A stretch of DNA of 64,000 nucleotides. Origin: Paragorgia papillata (lineage: Eukaryota; Cnidaria; Anthozoa; Scleralcyonacea; Coralliidae). Each line of letters starts with the position of its first letter. Position 1 is the first letter of the stretch. The position numbers and the translations under genes were made by a program. The notes under the pieces are model-generated. The model was given only the letters and a program-made list of their open reading frames with translations. It was not told the DNA's origin and did not search any database. Positions 22,056-35,091 of the stretch are shown piece after piece. The stretch is taken from positions 1 to 64,000 of the forward strand of contig JAWNZC010000316.1 in assembly GCA_035771165.1 (NCBI GenBank), given 5' to 3'.

Positions 22056-23520
22056 CATTAGTTGGAGTCGCTGCACGTGCTCCCAAACGTCTGTTTGTCA
22101 GAGGAAATTTGTCCCCCCTCTCCTCCCAAGGAGAAACATATTTACTAGCAGCCTGTCACAGCACAACATTCCTTGCTTTGTGTTTGACAATCAATCAGCT
22201 CTTCTCCAGCTGCTTACTTGAGTAGAAAATTTCTTTCTAACATTTTTGTCACCAAAATATCAGCTCTAGTAAAAACACGAACTACAGTAGTCCAATCTTA
22301 GCTGAAACGAGCAAATTGTATCCTCTGTCTTAAATACCTTCCAAGCATACCTCAGTTCTTAAAGACTAAAACCTTTCCTCTGATTGGTGGAAGTGTGCAC
22401 ATGACAGAACACGAGATCAGTGCATGTTGTGAAGTTCATCCATGATCATCAGACGGGGAGGTGAAGTGAACAGTAGGAGGCGGAGCGTAATAGCGTGGCG
22501 ACTGAAAATTATTTTCGTTGCCACGAAAAACTAAATTCGAGAGGCAAATCACTTTAAAAAATCACGTACACTTTGCAAAAAAATCTCAATTCTTACTAAG
22601 GCAAAACGTGGGATAGATCATACATTTTCGCCAAAGTTTGACTAAGAATTTGTTTTTGAAAAAACCTCAGATCTTCAGAAATGAGGTTCCAATTGACCAA
22701 TTAAAATAAAGTTAATAATTTTATTGGCAGATAGATTTCAGAAAAGATCGGATAATTCTATAGCTAAACCTGACGTTGCATAACAAAAAATAAGTATAAA
22801 CTATACGATTTGTTGCTTTCAAAAGATCATAAAAACGCACTTCAAAATGTAAGAAATAGTGTTTCAGAGATCCTAAAAATAGAGAATTTCCTGTGGGAGC
22901 ATGATCCGGGACTCCCCCCCCCCCCCTAAGTAACAAAGCCAAAGGCGTTTCATCGGATTCCCCAACCCCCTCATTTTCCATGGCTTTGCCGCTGAACGAA
23001 TGTCAGCTTCTGGTGCACCGACACAGCTCCTATAACTAGGCTATATTTCAATAGGAAGATTTAACATAGACGCATGGCTCTGCTTGAAATGGATCAAAAG
23101 TTGAGGATGCCATGAAAAAATGAATAATGACAGCTAGAAACTATGATGATATGATAATATATGGCAATGATAAGATTAAAGGCCAGTATGCAGCCCATAA
23201 ATTATTTACGCGTTGTCTTATGTATATATCACAGTATATGTACATATACCATTTGGATGGCACTGCAAGAGAAAGTTACATGCGGGATGTATTACATAAT
23301 GTTTTACGCCTATTACATAATTACTCAGTGGTGGCTTGTTATGAATTTGTTTGTGACTATTTCAATCTTTCACAGTCCTTGAACGTTAGATGCACGGTAC
23401 ATGCATTTCGATGGTTCACGTAATTCTATCATCGGTAGCCATCTACATACGCATAACTATATAGACATGCATGGATGTAATTAACTTGTAAATGGCGCGA
23501 GTAGATCAATGAATATTTAG

Positions 23521-26236
23521 GAACTCGGCAATGGCTACAAACATTTCTACAACGGTAACAAACAGGGCAAGAACGGTGTGGGAATAATTTTGTGCGAGAG
23601 CTGGAAAAGGAATGTGGTTGAAGTACAGAGAACATCAGACAAACTGATGTTAGTGAAGGTGACAACAGAGAGTGGACTACTCAACGTCATATCTGCCTAC
23701 GCCCCACAAGTTGGATGTAGTGAAGAAGAGAAGGAGCAGTTTCAGAGAGGAACTCGAGGATCTGGTGTGGAGTGTCCCTAGAGAAGAAGACTTGGTGATT
23801 GGAGGTGACTTGAACGCGCACGTTGGAGAAGAAGCCGATGGTTACGAGGAGTGCCACGGAGGATGGGGTTACGGCCAGAGAAACATCGAAGGAGAACGGA
23901 TCTTAGAGATGGCAGAGAGCCTGGAACTATTCATTACCAACACGGGGTTTCAGAAAAGTGAAGAACACAGAGTCACCTATAAGAGTGGTCCAGACTGCAC
24001 ACAGATTGATTTCATTCTGGTTAGGAAACAGAACAGAAAAGACGTTACGAACGCTAAGGTGATACCCGGCGAGGCGGCAGCTCACCAACATCGACTGCTA
24101 GTGATGGATATGCGGAGGAAGAAGAAGATGACCATGAAGTCCAGGAAAAGACCCCAGAAGATCAAAGTCTGGAAGCTGGAAGGAGAGAAGAACACGGAGT
24201 ATGTAGAGGAAGTTTCCAGAGAAATGCACAACTTCGAAGTACAGACTGTGAAAGAGTACTGGGAAAAATTGAAGAATACCATATTGAGAGTAGCAACAGA
24301 AAAATGTGGAAAGACTTCAGGAAGAATGCGGAAAGACCAAGAAACCTGGTGGTGGAGAGAAGATACCCAGCAAGCCATCAAGAACAAGAAGAGTGCCTTC
24401 AAGGTATGGCAAAAAAAACAAGACAGCGGAGTCGAAAGTCCAGTATAAAAAAGCAAAGAAAGAGGCAAAGAGGGCGGTGGCAAAAGCAAGAGAGGAAACA
24501 ACAAAGGACTGGTACCAGAAACTAGACACGAAGGAGGGAGAGATAACTATCTACAAAGTCGCAAAGGCAAGACAGAAAATGAAGGAAGACATCGGGGAAG
24601 TAATCGTGATCAGAGACAAAGATGGAAGAATACTATCTCAACCAGAAGATGTGAAGAGACGGTGGAGAGAGTATTTCAACAGTCTACTAAATGAGGAGAA
24701 CCCGCATCAGGAGCTGGAGGATATGCCACCTGTGGAGGGACCAGTAACAGACATCATGAAACTGGAGGTGAAGACAGCGCTGAAGGGAATGAAGAAAGGC
24801 AAGGCAGAAGGGCCTTCAGAAGTAACAGTGGAGATGTTAAAAGCCCTAGGAGAGAGGGGGGAGGAGGAGTATACTTACCGTCTCCTCAGCCTAGTCTGGG
24901 AGCAAGAAGAGATTCCGGAAGACTGGAGAAGGAGCCTGATCATACCGATCTTCAAAAAGAAAGGAGATGTTTTACAAGGAAGCAACTACAGGGGAATCAA
25001 GTTACTGGAACACATGTTGAAGATTTTTGAGAAGATATTAGACAAAAGACTGAGACAGGTAGTGGAAATTGATGATATGCAATTTGGTTTCCGACCAAAC
25101 AGGGGAACAACAGATGCCATCTTCGTATTGCGGCAGTTACAAGAGAAGACCTTGGAAGGGCAAAAGAGACTGTTCCATGCCTTTGTGGACCTCGAGAAGG
25201 CATACGATCGTGTGCCCCGAGAACTAGTTTGGTGGTGCCTGAGGAAGAAAAGTGTGCCAGAGAAGCTGGTACGGCTAGTGCAATGCACGTATGAAGCGGC
25301 GAGAACCGTGGTAAGATCGCCACATGGAGACTCTGATAGCTTTCAGATAGGAGTAGGGCTGCACCAGGGCTCGGCATTGAGTCCTCTACTCTTCATAGTC
25401 GTCCTGGATGGCATAACTGAGGCATGTAGAGACGGAATCCCTTCAGAGACGCTCTATGCAGACGATTTAGCGTTGTCAAAAACGGCGGAGAAGAAACTGG
25501 AAAAAAAGTTAATGAGTTGGCAAACAACATTAGAAGCCAAAGGCTTGAAGGTGAACACAGAGAAAACCGAAGTAATGATTAGTTCGAGAACGACAAAACC
25601 CAAGCTTAATATTAAAGAGATGCATGGTACCCGGTTAAACCAAGTCAAGGATTTCAAGTATCTTGGGGACGTGATCCAAGAAGACGGCGGCTGTGAGAAA
25701 GTTGTGCGGGCACGAGTGCAAGCAGAAATGGAGGGACTTCTCAAGTGTGATTTGTGACAGGAAGTTACTAGATAGGCTGAAGACCAAGATATACAGAACA
25801 GTGATAAGACCGTTGCTAATGTACGGTGCAGAGACCTGGCCCCTAAAAAGAAAGAAGGAACTTATACTTATAAGAACAGAGATGAGAATGCTACGTTGGG
25901 CGCAGGGCATGTCCCTGAGAGAGAAAAAAAGACCAATGAAACAGTGAGAGAGATGGCAGAAGTAGAATGTATTGAAGAGAAACTACGAGACGTCCGTCTA
26001 CAATGGTATGGACACGTATACAGAAGAAAGGAAGATCATCCATTGAGAAGAGTGGTGGACATGCCAATCCCAGGAAAAAGGAAAAGAGGAAGACCACACA
26101 AGAGATGGGAAGACACAGTAAAAGAAGATATGAAACGAAGGAATATGACAAATGAAGATGTCAACGACAGAGCCCAATGGCGACGAAAGCTCCTCTCCAG
26201 GCCGACCGCATAAGGGATAAGGTCCAGAAGAAGAAG
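23521..26236 (+). mobile_element. RTE-like non-LTR retrotransposon, 5'-truncated, unit 2 copy
   Basis: Same truncation point and same AAG-rich 3' end as the unit 1 copy. This shows one insertion copied by segmental duplication rather than three retrotransposition events. Size 2716 bp. Confidence 0.82.
23578..26213 (+). pseudogene. Endonuclease-reverse transcriptase remnant, unit 2
   Basis: The endonuclease is broken near 23740 by an extra T (CAGTTTCAG for CAGTTCAG) and again at the eight-A run 24411-24418. The next frame then reads through linker and reverse transcriptase to 25757. Catalytic YADD sits at 25455-25466. An 8-nt deletion near 25723 (AGCAGAAATGG where others have AGCTGCTTGGCAGAAATGG) ends that frame. 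The final C-terminal block (VREMAEVECIEEKL to LLSRPTA) lies in a third frame, after the A-rich run at about 25923. Confidence 0.78.
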
Positions 26237-26758
26237 TATGTCTGGTCTAAACCGTGGAATAGGTACAATTTTCATTGAGGAAACAATTCCGAGTCTTGTA
26301 GGTCTAATATGTTGGCTTGGACTTGAAAAAGTAAAAATTCCCTTTGCTTCAAATACTGAGTTTCCAATTGAACGTAATTCTATTGTCCCCATAGCCAGGT
26401 CTGACATTTTAAACAAACTTAATAAATTATTGTTTATTTATTATATACCTATTACAATATTATCGAAATTTACTGGGTCAAAATAATTAAAAAGATGTTT
26501 GCAATGCCCAACAGAAAACACAATACTTGAGAAAGCAACCACGCGTTGTCTGGATACCCATTTGGACAGACCGTGCATCGACCAATCAGAATTTAAAACA
26601 CTGCTTAACAAATAAAAGATAATTAAAAGCTCCATTTATATGTATAGTCCGCGGTTGACGTCATTTGAATACGAAAGAAGCTGAGCAGAGACGGAAGACG
26701 GAAGGTGATAGTCTTTTGAACTTTTGTGTTCCAATGTCGCCGCGTCAAACGTAGCTTT

Positions 26759-26904
26759 ACCTCTTTCGCCCCCAAAGGTGACAAAAGTCGACAAAAGTGG
26801 ACTTTTATTATTTTACTCTGTCACTAACGCCAGAATATTTTACTCTGTCTAACGCCAGAGGATTTTACTCGTCAAGGGGAAAAATCTGGCAGCAAAAGGG
26901 TTAA
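26759..26904 (+). mobile_element. TTAAC-ended MITE, unit 2, left of pair
   Basis: CTCTTTCGCC at the left, GGCAGCAAAAGGGTTAA at the right, with internal ATTTTACTCTGTCTAACGCC repeats. Confidence 0.65.
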
Positions 26905-27240
26905 TACGGCGGAGTACGCATGCGTTATTTCTTTAGGATCCCACATGCACGTAAAGAAAACTCTACGTCGGTCTTAAAACAAAACGCAATATGCAAATTA
27001 GATGGCGCTCCCGTGCGGGTGGAACCGGTGCGGATGGGAACTCTGCAGACACTCTGCTCAAATAACCCCTGCCACGTTGGGTAGGGGGGAGTAGCGACGG
27101 GGGCTCGTTTTGCTTATTGTTTTGATCATTTGCTTAAAACAAACCTTTAAATTTTCTAGTGCAAAATTTAACGTAGACTCCAATCATGTCAACAATCTGA
27201 CGTTCCGGGTCGTTTACGACCGCTTCGGGCGCCAAAGAGT

Positions 27241-27374
27241 TAACTCTTTCGCCGCCAAAGGCGACAAAAGTCGACTTTTATTGTTTTACTCTGTCTAACG
27301 CCAGAATATTTTACTCTGTCTAACGCCCGACGATTTTACTCGTCAAGGGGAGAAATCTGGCAGCAAAAGGGTTA
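27241..27374 (+). mobile_element. TTAAC-ended MITE, unit 2, right of pair
   Basis: Starts TTAACTCTTTCGCCGCC and ends GCAGCAAAAGGGTTA. Between the pair lies about 335 bp of higher-GC sequence (GGTAGGGGGGAGTAGCGACG) with an ATGCAAAT octamer, absent from unit 1. I see no gene in it. Confidence 0.65.
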
Positions 27375-27530
27375 TACGAATATAAATATGCACGAAAAAG
27401 CTATGCTTTTATAAGTTGCGCATTTTAAAATGCTTCGAGGCACTTTTTCCAGGTTCAAATAGCGTCAAACGTACCTTTAGAAGAATACATATGTACACGA
27501 GCTGTATGTTTAAATTGCTTTAGACATAAC

Positions 27531-28972
27531 ACCATACTATCTGAATTACAACACCATGCTATCTGCATTGCAACATCATACTATCTGCATTAGAACATCA
27601 CACGATCTGCGTTACAACATCACACTATCTGCATTGCAACACCATACTATCTGCATTACAACACCATGCTATCTGCATTACAACACCATGCTATCTGCAT
27701 TACAACACCATACTTATCTGCATTACAACATCATAGTATCTGCATTACAACATCATAGTATCTGCATTACAACATCATACTATCTGCATTACAACATCAT
27801 ACTATCTGCATTGCAACATCATACTATCTGCATTACAACATCATACGATCTGCGTTACAACATCACACTATCTGCATTGCAACACCATACTATCTGCATT
27901 ACAACACCATGCTATCTGCATTACAACATCATGCATGCTGTCTGAATTACAACACCATACTATCTGCATTGCAACATCATACTATCTGCATTACAACATC
28001 ATACGATCTGCGTTACAACATCACACTATCTGCATTGCAACACCATACTATCTGCATTACAACACCATGCTATCTGCATTACAACACCATGCTATCTGCA
28101 TTACAACACCATACTTATCTGCATTACAACATCATAGTATCTGCATTACAACATCATAGTATCTGCATTACAACATCATACTATCTGCATTACAACATCA
28201 TACTATCTGCATTGCAACATCATACTATCTGCATTACAACATCATACGATCTGCGTTACAACATCACACTATCTGCATTGCAACACCATACTATCTGCAT
28301 TACAACACCATGCTATCTGCATTACAACACCATGCTATCTGCATTACAACACCATACTTATCTGCATTACAACACCATACTATCTGCATTGCAACATCAT
28401 AGTATCTGCATTACAACACCATACTATCTGCATTACAACACCATACTATCTGCATTACAACACCATACTATCTGCATTACAACACCATACTATCTGCATT
28501 ACAACATCACACTATCTGCATTACAGCATCATACTATTATCTACATTACAACACCATACTATCTGCATTACAACACCATACTATCTGCATTACAACATCA
28601 TACTATCTGCATTACAACACCATGCTATCTGCATTACAACACCATACTATCTGCATTACAACATCATAGTATCTGCATTACAACATCATACTATCTGCAT
28701 TGCAACATCATACTATCTGCATTACAACACCATACTATCTGCATTACAACATCATACTATCTGCGTTGCAACACCATACTATCTGCATTACAACACCATA
28801 CTATCTGCATTACAACATCACACTATCTGCATTACAACATCATACTATCTGCATTACAACATCATACTATCTGCATTACAACATCATACTATCTGCATTA
28901 CAACACCATACTATCTGCATTACAACATCACACTATCTGCATTACAACACCATACTATCTGTATTACAACAT
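27531..28972. repeat. 22-bp minisatellite 1, unit 2 (about 65 copies)
   Basis: Same 22-bp unit as at 10961. It has internal higher-order structure: the variant string around TACTTATCTG recurs at 27711, 28112 and 28355, the first two 401 bp apart, indicating local duplications of multi-unit blocks. Confidence 0.95.
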
Positions 28973-29406
28973 TACGTATTTGTCTTACATTACAAAATAT
29001 TGGACTGACACGTGACGCCAATGTAGACGTTTGATTGGACAAGTGTTTGTGTGGATATATTAATTAGCATTATAAGACCATTGATTTCATTGGTTCTTGA
29101 TAAACAAAAGTAAATTAATATAGCGCTCAAGCAAGCAGGCATTTGAAGAAGGGAATGAACCATATAAAAACACCTGCATATATGAGGCTAAGAATTAGCC
29201 TGAATATACCAGGCAGCTTTTATAAATTCAGGTAACATCAGAATTAAACATCAGATATATTCTTGACAAAGATAAGTAGATAACACAGAATTCTGGGTCA
29301 AAACTATATATTGTTTTTTATATAATTGTCCAAATTAAATTAGTTGATCATAAGTATAGACTCAAGTCACTCACAAAATAAATGATAAAGTATATTGTTA
29401 ACATAT

Positions 29407-30331
29407 TTAACAGTTATACCATGAGCTCGAGTCGTATATGAGCTAATAGCCAACGAGGGGCTTCGCCGAGTTGGCTATTAGTTCGTATACGACGAGAGCG
29501 AATGGTATAACTGTTTTATTACATAGCCAAGCACTGTACAAGAGACAAAATTACAGCGAAATGTTTGAAACGACAAACTTCCGGCATAGGAAACAGGCAA
29601 CTAATACTTCCGCCATGCGTAATGACGCATTCACACAGAGTTTCTCGCTGAGCTGTTCGGCAAACAGCTTCAGTGAAATGTTGCATAAATGTTGCTCGAG
29701 AGGCAAAAAATGTGTTGAGCAGATCAACAAAAAAGATTAAAAGGTACCTTTATGAAGTCAAAAGGTGGGTCAGTTGTTTATATTAGCGTTGCTGTCGGAA
29801 AAAAGCGGTTTTGATTTCATGCAAAAATGAAACTGAAACACCTTCGGCAGTGAAACTAAATTACTTAGTTGGTTGTTTTTGAAAAAGAACATGCTTTTTA
29901 CTACTCCAAATGCTTATGTAAATAAAAAAAGTCTCTTTACTGGTGATCTCCTAGGAAATGTGTGTTGTAAGCTTGATTTTAACCGTGAGTTTCTTTGTTT
30001 GGCAACAAATTGATATCAACCCGATAATTTAGTCGGGTTTTTGAAGTAAAAAGACGGGTTTTTGAAGGTGAATTTTACCATTTAACATGCTAAATTGTGT
30101 ATTTGTTAATGTATTTTTACACAATGTTGTTTTTTTATACATTGGTTTGAGGGTGTTGATGTTTTTCTGTATAAAAATCCGTCAATTTCAACTCTTTTCG
30201 GCAGTTTTAAAAAACATGCCGCCATCTTGTTTTTCCTCTACTAGTAGGATATGAGCTGATAGCCTGGTAGTAGGGAACCAATCAGATTACGCAAAAGCTC
30301 ATATCCAATAGCATGCTATATAATAATTTAA
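29407..30331. mobile_element. TTAA-flanked element D, unit 2
   Basis: Same element as 13485-14416, between TTAA at 29407-29410 and 30328-30331. A chance 89-codon frame (29471-29740) lies inside; no family is recognised. Confidence 0.65.
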
Positions 30332-30440
30332 ATTAGATATGATTAGATGTGTATTCCATCCATCGCTATTATTATCTCATTATTATGACCTCGACTGTTA
30401 TGCAATCAAAAATATGAAATTCGACCTCGACTAACACCAT

Positions 30441-30744
30441 TTAGTATAAATACACCGGTAATTATAGAAAATCACGCGCGCTTATTGGTCGAGCTACTTC
30501 GGATTAATTCTCGATAATCACCTACAGCGTTTATTCGAAATGGCCGCCAGTCAAGTTGTCAATGCGACAGACGAGGAAATTAACAATTTTAAAGAAAATG
30601 TTGTTCCTAAAAGTACGAAAATGTGTATTTATACTAAAACAATTATTCGCCTCAGGCTCAGTGAATATCGGTGAATAATAACCTCGACTTCGTCTCGGTT
30701 ATTATACACCGATATTCACCTCGTCTTCGGCGAATAATTGTTAA
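30441..30744. mobile_element. TTAGTATAA fold-back element, unit 2
   Basis: Clean 304-bp copy with ends TTAGTATAAATACACC and CGAATAATTGTTAA, an inverted copy of the left end internally, and a nested hairpin on the right. Confidence 0.7.
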
Positions 30745-30801
30745 ATATTTTTCTTATGTACAAAACTAACTCAGTAGTTGTAAGGTTTAACAAACAGTTA
30801 C

Positions 30802-30913
30802 CTGGCTTCGAATCCAAGGGATAGTTAGAACATCTTCTGTTCAATTGAACTGTGACGTCATCAATTGCTATATCTCCTGTAAACGACGAGCCTGCAACAC
30901 CTTCAAATATTAT
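30802..30913 (-). CDS. MAM domain exon c (module 3)
   Basis: 112 bp, phase 0-1. Encodes IIFEGVAGSSFTGDIAIDD and then VTVQLNRRCSNYP, the MAM C-terminus. SSFT replaces the PSYQ of modules 4 and 1. Splice signals are TTTTAG and GTAACTG. Downstream in transcript order is the EGF exon at 21632. Confidence 0.85.
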
Positions 30914-30960
30914 CTAAAATTCAACAAATTAAACGAAGTAAAATTAAACGAAGTAAAATT

Positions 30961-31199
30961 AGTGGCACAGTGGTAGCCTTTCGCGTCGGCAACCCGGGGT
31001 CGATTCCTGGTCACTAGTTATCAGTTTAAAAAAGCCGCATATGCAAAGAGTGCTTCCAGATTGACTCTATCAAACATCGCAGACATTTTTTGTGTACTCT
31101 GGTTTCTTGGACCAAGAGCAATGACCCTTACTGGACCTCTAAGAAGAACAGTTTAGTTATGACTAATAAGGTAATCCAGTACAAATAGAATTTGTTTAT
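30961..31199 (+). mobile_element. tRNA-derived SINE, internally deleted, unit 2
   Basis: A and B boxes are intact, but the two homologous body segments are fused at GTTTCTTGGACCAAGAGC (about 31100-31120). This removes about 150 bp relative to units 1, 3 and 4, as expected from recombination between the repeats. Confidence 0.72.
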
Positions 31200-32347
31200 A
31201 GCAGTAAGACATGCAGGCAAGGAGAAAAACTCTGGTAGGAAACGGTACGAACCTCAATTTCATGTAATTCAGTACAAATCTCATAGGCTAATCTGATACA
31301 GGTTTAACCAATCATATCACCCTGTTTGACGGTTACCCAATCAGAGATGGTGAACACGTTCTGTTCAGCTAGAATTCTATTGGAGCGGTTTGATCACGGC
31401 AATCATCGTACCGCTTCCTACCAGTTTTTTCCTCCTCTCCTGTCTCACCGCTATAATTAACTACGGGAGAGAAAACCTCTGGGATCATCAGGGTAAATTG
31501 GGGGGTGGCCTTTGTTAATATAGATTGGTCATGGCCTCAAGAAGAAGTTACCGAAAAAATGAATAATAAGTGAAAATGTAGAAGAAAAATGCTACATTGA
31601 AACTTAGTTCAGCTCTGTAACTTATAGCTATACAACTTTTTATATTATTTTAATAGTTTATATTTGAACAAGATGTAAGTAGTGAAGAAGAATCTTTATT
31701 TAGTTTTTCACAAGATTATATTTGACAGTGGCCACTAGTAAAAGCAGAGCATGAGCTACGATTAATAATCTTAATTGAGCTATTCCACTAGCCTGCATCA
31801 GAGACGCTCGTGGTTGCAAAAATGTACGTGTAAACAGGCTATGACGTAGGCTTTCATTTACCCCACCCCTCTGCAAAAATCATATTTTATTTTATCACAG
31901 AATAGTAAACCATTTACATTTTATTTACCCACTCGGTTACTTTTTGTTAAGGTTCCTTTTTTTAATAAATAGAGGTCTCTTAGTTATAGCATCAATTTCT
32001 TCAATTCCAACTTAACATTTTAAAATTATTCTGCACACGTTAATAAAGTTCGACGGTCAAACGGTATTTCTTTCTCAGTAAAACATAGCTAAAACAAACA
32101 ATAATCACAGAGGCTAATATAAGGGTGACTAACTTGTTTAATATAATTTTAGTGTTGAACCTCAAAGAGAAATTTATCAGGACAGAAAAAACATAGTTAA
32201 ATTCCTAGGTAGAACTATAATGCAAAGTTTCACTCCAAAGTTTGGAACTATTAAAATCTATATTATTTGACAAGATTCTTGCTGTTTTTACTGAGTTACT
32301 AAAAGGGTTTTGAAGTTAAAAACAAATTTGCTACCCTTAAATTTTTC

Positions 32348-32740
32348 TTGGGCTCTGCTTTTATATTTGTCACTGCAAACACTGCGAATTCTGTTTGTCT
32401 TTTTCCTAAGGCGTTTGTTTTATCCTGGTGTTCTCGTTCGGTTTCTTCGTTTTTGTTGACAAAAAAAAAGGCAATCAGTTCTCTTCAAGATGTAAAAGGT
32501 TGCTTGTTTTCATTTTCTCTTCATTGCTTTTTCTTGAGTAAAGTAAAATATACCAGTGTTCTGTGCCAGCTAGTGCACGAGTTTTTGCCAGCTTTAAACA
32601 GATACAGGAAAAAACATCGTTTTGATTTTTCCAGTCACATTTGTCGGCATCTTTTCCGGTTTTTATCGCAAATTATTTTTGCTTCAGTTTCAATGGTTTT
32701 TAGTCGTGCTGCTTCATCCCGCTGCAACATCTTTTCTTAG
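32348..32740 (+). other. Open frame of unknown meaning, 130 codons
   Basis: Begins MGSAFIFVTANTANS and ends RAASSRCNIFS, stop-free in units 3 and 4 but frame-broken in unit 2. Composition is hydrophobic, with no family I recognise. It lies on the strand opposite the EGF-MAM exons, inside an intron. Listed because of its length; likely not a gene. Confidence 0.2.
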
Positions 32741-32924
32741 CTTTATTTCTTCGGTCTTTTTCGATAGTATTTATTGTGTACATTTTAAACGTTGAAACGA
32801 TTTCGTAATCCAACCGAACTTATATGTCTGTTATGATTTGCTTACGCCAATTTTAATAATCTAAATAATTTAAGAGGCTAGTTACCAATACCCTGCTGTG
32901 TAAACCGGGCAAGTGTGCGCGATT

Positions 32925-32935
<11 letters not shown>

Positions 32936-32962
<27 letters not shown>
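32936..32962. repeat. (TA)n microsatellite
   Basis: TA tract left of the hairpin insertion in unit 3. At the equivalent place unit 1 carries the hammerhead repeats. Confidence 0.88.
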
Positions 32963-32965
<3 letters not shown>

Positions 32966-33160
32966 AAGTATAAAGTATAGTTTTACCTTAAAGTCTTCGC
33001 TACCAGAGGTTTCACCCTAAGTCGCCTGATGATCCCGTTTAGGGTGAAACCTCTGGTAGCGAAGACTTTAAGGTAAAACTATACTTTATACTTTGTATTT
33101 TGCTCTATCTATATATGGTATTGAGCACTCTCTAACATTTCGTGAACCATAAGTCACTTA
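32963..33160. mobile_element. (TA)n-inserted hairpin element, unit 3
   Basis: Arms of about 58 bp (ACAAAGTATAAAGTATAG ... CTATACTTTATACTTTGT) around TCGCCTGATGATCCCG, followed by about 60 bp (TATTTTGCTCTATCTATA to CATAAGTCACT), then another TA tract. The same element sits in a different TA tract in unit 4 (43501-43690). Confidence 0.7.
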
Positions 33161-33180
33161 TATATATATATATATATATT

Positions 33181-33470
33181 TCTAAAATTCATTAATAATT
33201 CATGAGGAAAACACAAAGAAAAATCATGAGCGTATCGGATCTATATATGTGATATAGACTCGCTCTAAGTTTCTCGCTGGTTTTTAACGGCTGAGATAAG
33301 CTTAATTTTCAAAATTACTACGCCAATGAACGTATGAAGTGATTCTGTTTAGAAGCCATTTAAAAACCTTGCAGTACGGGCTTTATCGGCTCTAAAACAC
33401 TCGGCTATCGCCTCGTGTTTTATATCCGATAAAGCCCTCCTGCGCGGTTTATAAATATTACATATATATT
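33181..33470. repeat. Unit 3-specific palindromic insertion
   Basis: Absent from the other units. Contains the inverted pair GGGCTTTATCGG / CCGATAAAGCCC around ACACTCGGCTATCGCCTCGTGT, again bordered by TA-rich sequence. No coding content. Confidence 0.6.
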
Positions 33471-33477
33471 CTTATAT

Positions 33478-35091
33478 TTAAGAAATAGAAAACATTTTCT
33501 GTGTTTCTATAGAAACACGAGTGGAAGTTTGGGAGATCGAGGAATTACAGTGGGAACACAAGCACACAGGGCGAGTGTTTCCACACTATTTCGAGTTCTT
33601 CCAAACTTGCACAAGTGTTTCTATAACTCTATAGGAACACGGGAAAAATGTTTTCTATATCCTTTATAAAATAACTCGTCAAAATAGATTAAACGTTAAA
33701 ATTAATCCAAATAAAAGGCGTAAATTCTCATTACCCTCCATGGATGGCGTATTGGATTGCGTTTGATGGCGTATAATAGTGTTTCTGTACAAATTTTAAT
33801 TAGAACGATGGCGTATTGGATGGCGTAATCCATCCATGTTTTCCATAGAGTTATAGAAACACGGCTTTTAACCATTCTTCTCAAATTCATTAATAATTCA
33901 TGAACCGAAAACACCGAGACGGAGGTTTTGATATCGTAGGAAGAAATTACATAAATTAAGCCAACTTTCGCCTCGATTTTCTCTTAAAATACTGATTTGT
34001 TTGAGAAGCTATATCATACAGTCGGAAGAGTGTTTCATCAGGATTCCAAACACCTCGAAATTTGTCTCAATGTTAGGAAATCCTGATGAAACACTCCTCC
34101 TCGTGTATGATATATAACATCGCTTGCTTGTTTAAAATGTTATTTTAAAAATATATATTTACAAATATGTTACGTTTGTACTAGATTGAAGAGTGTTCAA
34201 TACTAGAAGTTTGGTAGAGCGAAATAACAGTTTGAATCCTAAAATGTAGTCGTTGCTACTCTGAGTTTCACCCCTCACGTCTTGAGACAATCTTCAGGAA
34301 CTGTATGTGATTGACTCAGTTCGTTGCGTGATGACGCTAACGTCATACAATATTAATTAATAACATAATGTTATATTATAACATGATGTTAGCGTCATCA
34401 CACAACGAACAGAGGCAATCACATACATGCAGTTGCCTGAAAATCGTCTCAAGACACGAGGCGTGAAACTCAGAGTAGAAACGACTACATTCAAACTATA
34501 TATATATATATATATATAAAATGAACTAAAATGTTTTATTTACTCGAGTTTCACGCACTAGGCGATCATCAGACTAATTACAGGCGTAAAATTTATTCTC
34601 ATGATGGCACTTAGCTAAGAATTCGGACTTTTATTTAAAATAGAAGACTTATCTGAATTAATTTAAAATGCAAATTTTTTCTGCTAAGCACAAGTTGCAG
34701 TGCTTTGCTCCAGCTTTATACGCACTAACGCGCTTAATGATTGACCAATTAATTGGTAGATATTACGCCACACAATACGACATCATTCTAATTAAAATTT
34801 GTACAGAAACACCATTATACGCCATCCACGTTATCAAACGCCATACAATTCGCCATCCATGGACAGTAATGAGAATTTACGCTTTTTATTTGCGTTAATA
34901 TTTTAACGTTTAATTTATTTTTGACGGGTTATTTTATAAAGGAATTATAAAATAACAGGTGTCCTATACGCACGCTCTGATTGGACGAGTACAGAGACAC
35001 GTTTTCCCGTGTTCCTGTCGAGTTATAGAAATACTTGTGGAAGTTTGGAAGAACTCGTATTGAAACACGGAAAATGTTTTCTATTTCTTAA
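33478..35091. mobile_element. Long-TIR TTAA fold-back element B, unit 3
   Basis: TTAAGAAATAGAAAACATT at the left and AATGTTTTCTATTTCTTAA at the right, perfect inverted ends including TTAA. Shares the short-loop inner palindrome with unit 1. Confidence 0.68.

Larger units (their letters stand above)
16881..32666 (+). repeat. Tandem segmental duplication, unit 2
   Basis: Second copy, 15786 bp. It is nearly identical to unit 4 over long stretches, for example the EGF/MAM region and the area before the LINE. Relative to unit 1 it has a shorter minisatellite, a second copy of a TTAAC-ended MITE (27241-27374) and a SINE that lost part of its body. Confidence 0.93.

Noticed and set aside
23127..23423. 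98-codon frame upstream of the LINE as a first LINE ORF
   Set aside because: It ends about 100 bp before the truncated LINE start, with stops between, shows no LINE ORF1 features, and the LINE begins mid-endonuclease.
29471..29740. 89-codon frame conserved in units 2 and 4
   Set aside because: It lies inside the TTAA element across a palindrome, is broken in unit 1, and conservation reflects duplication only.
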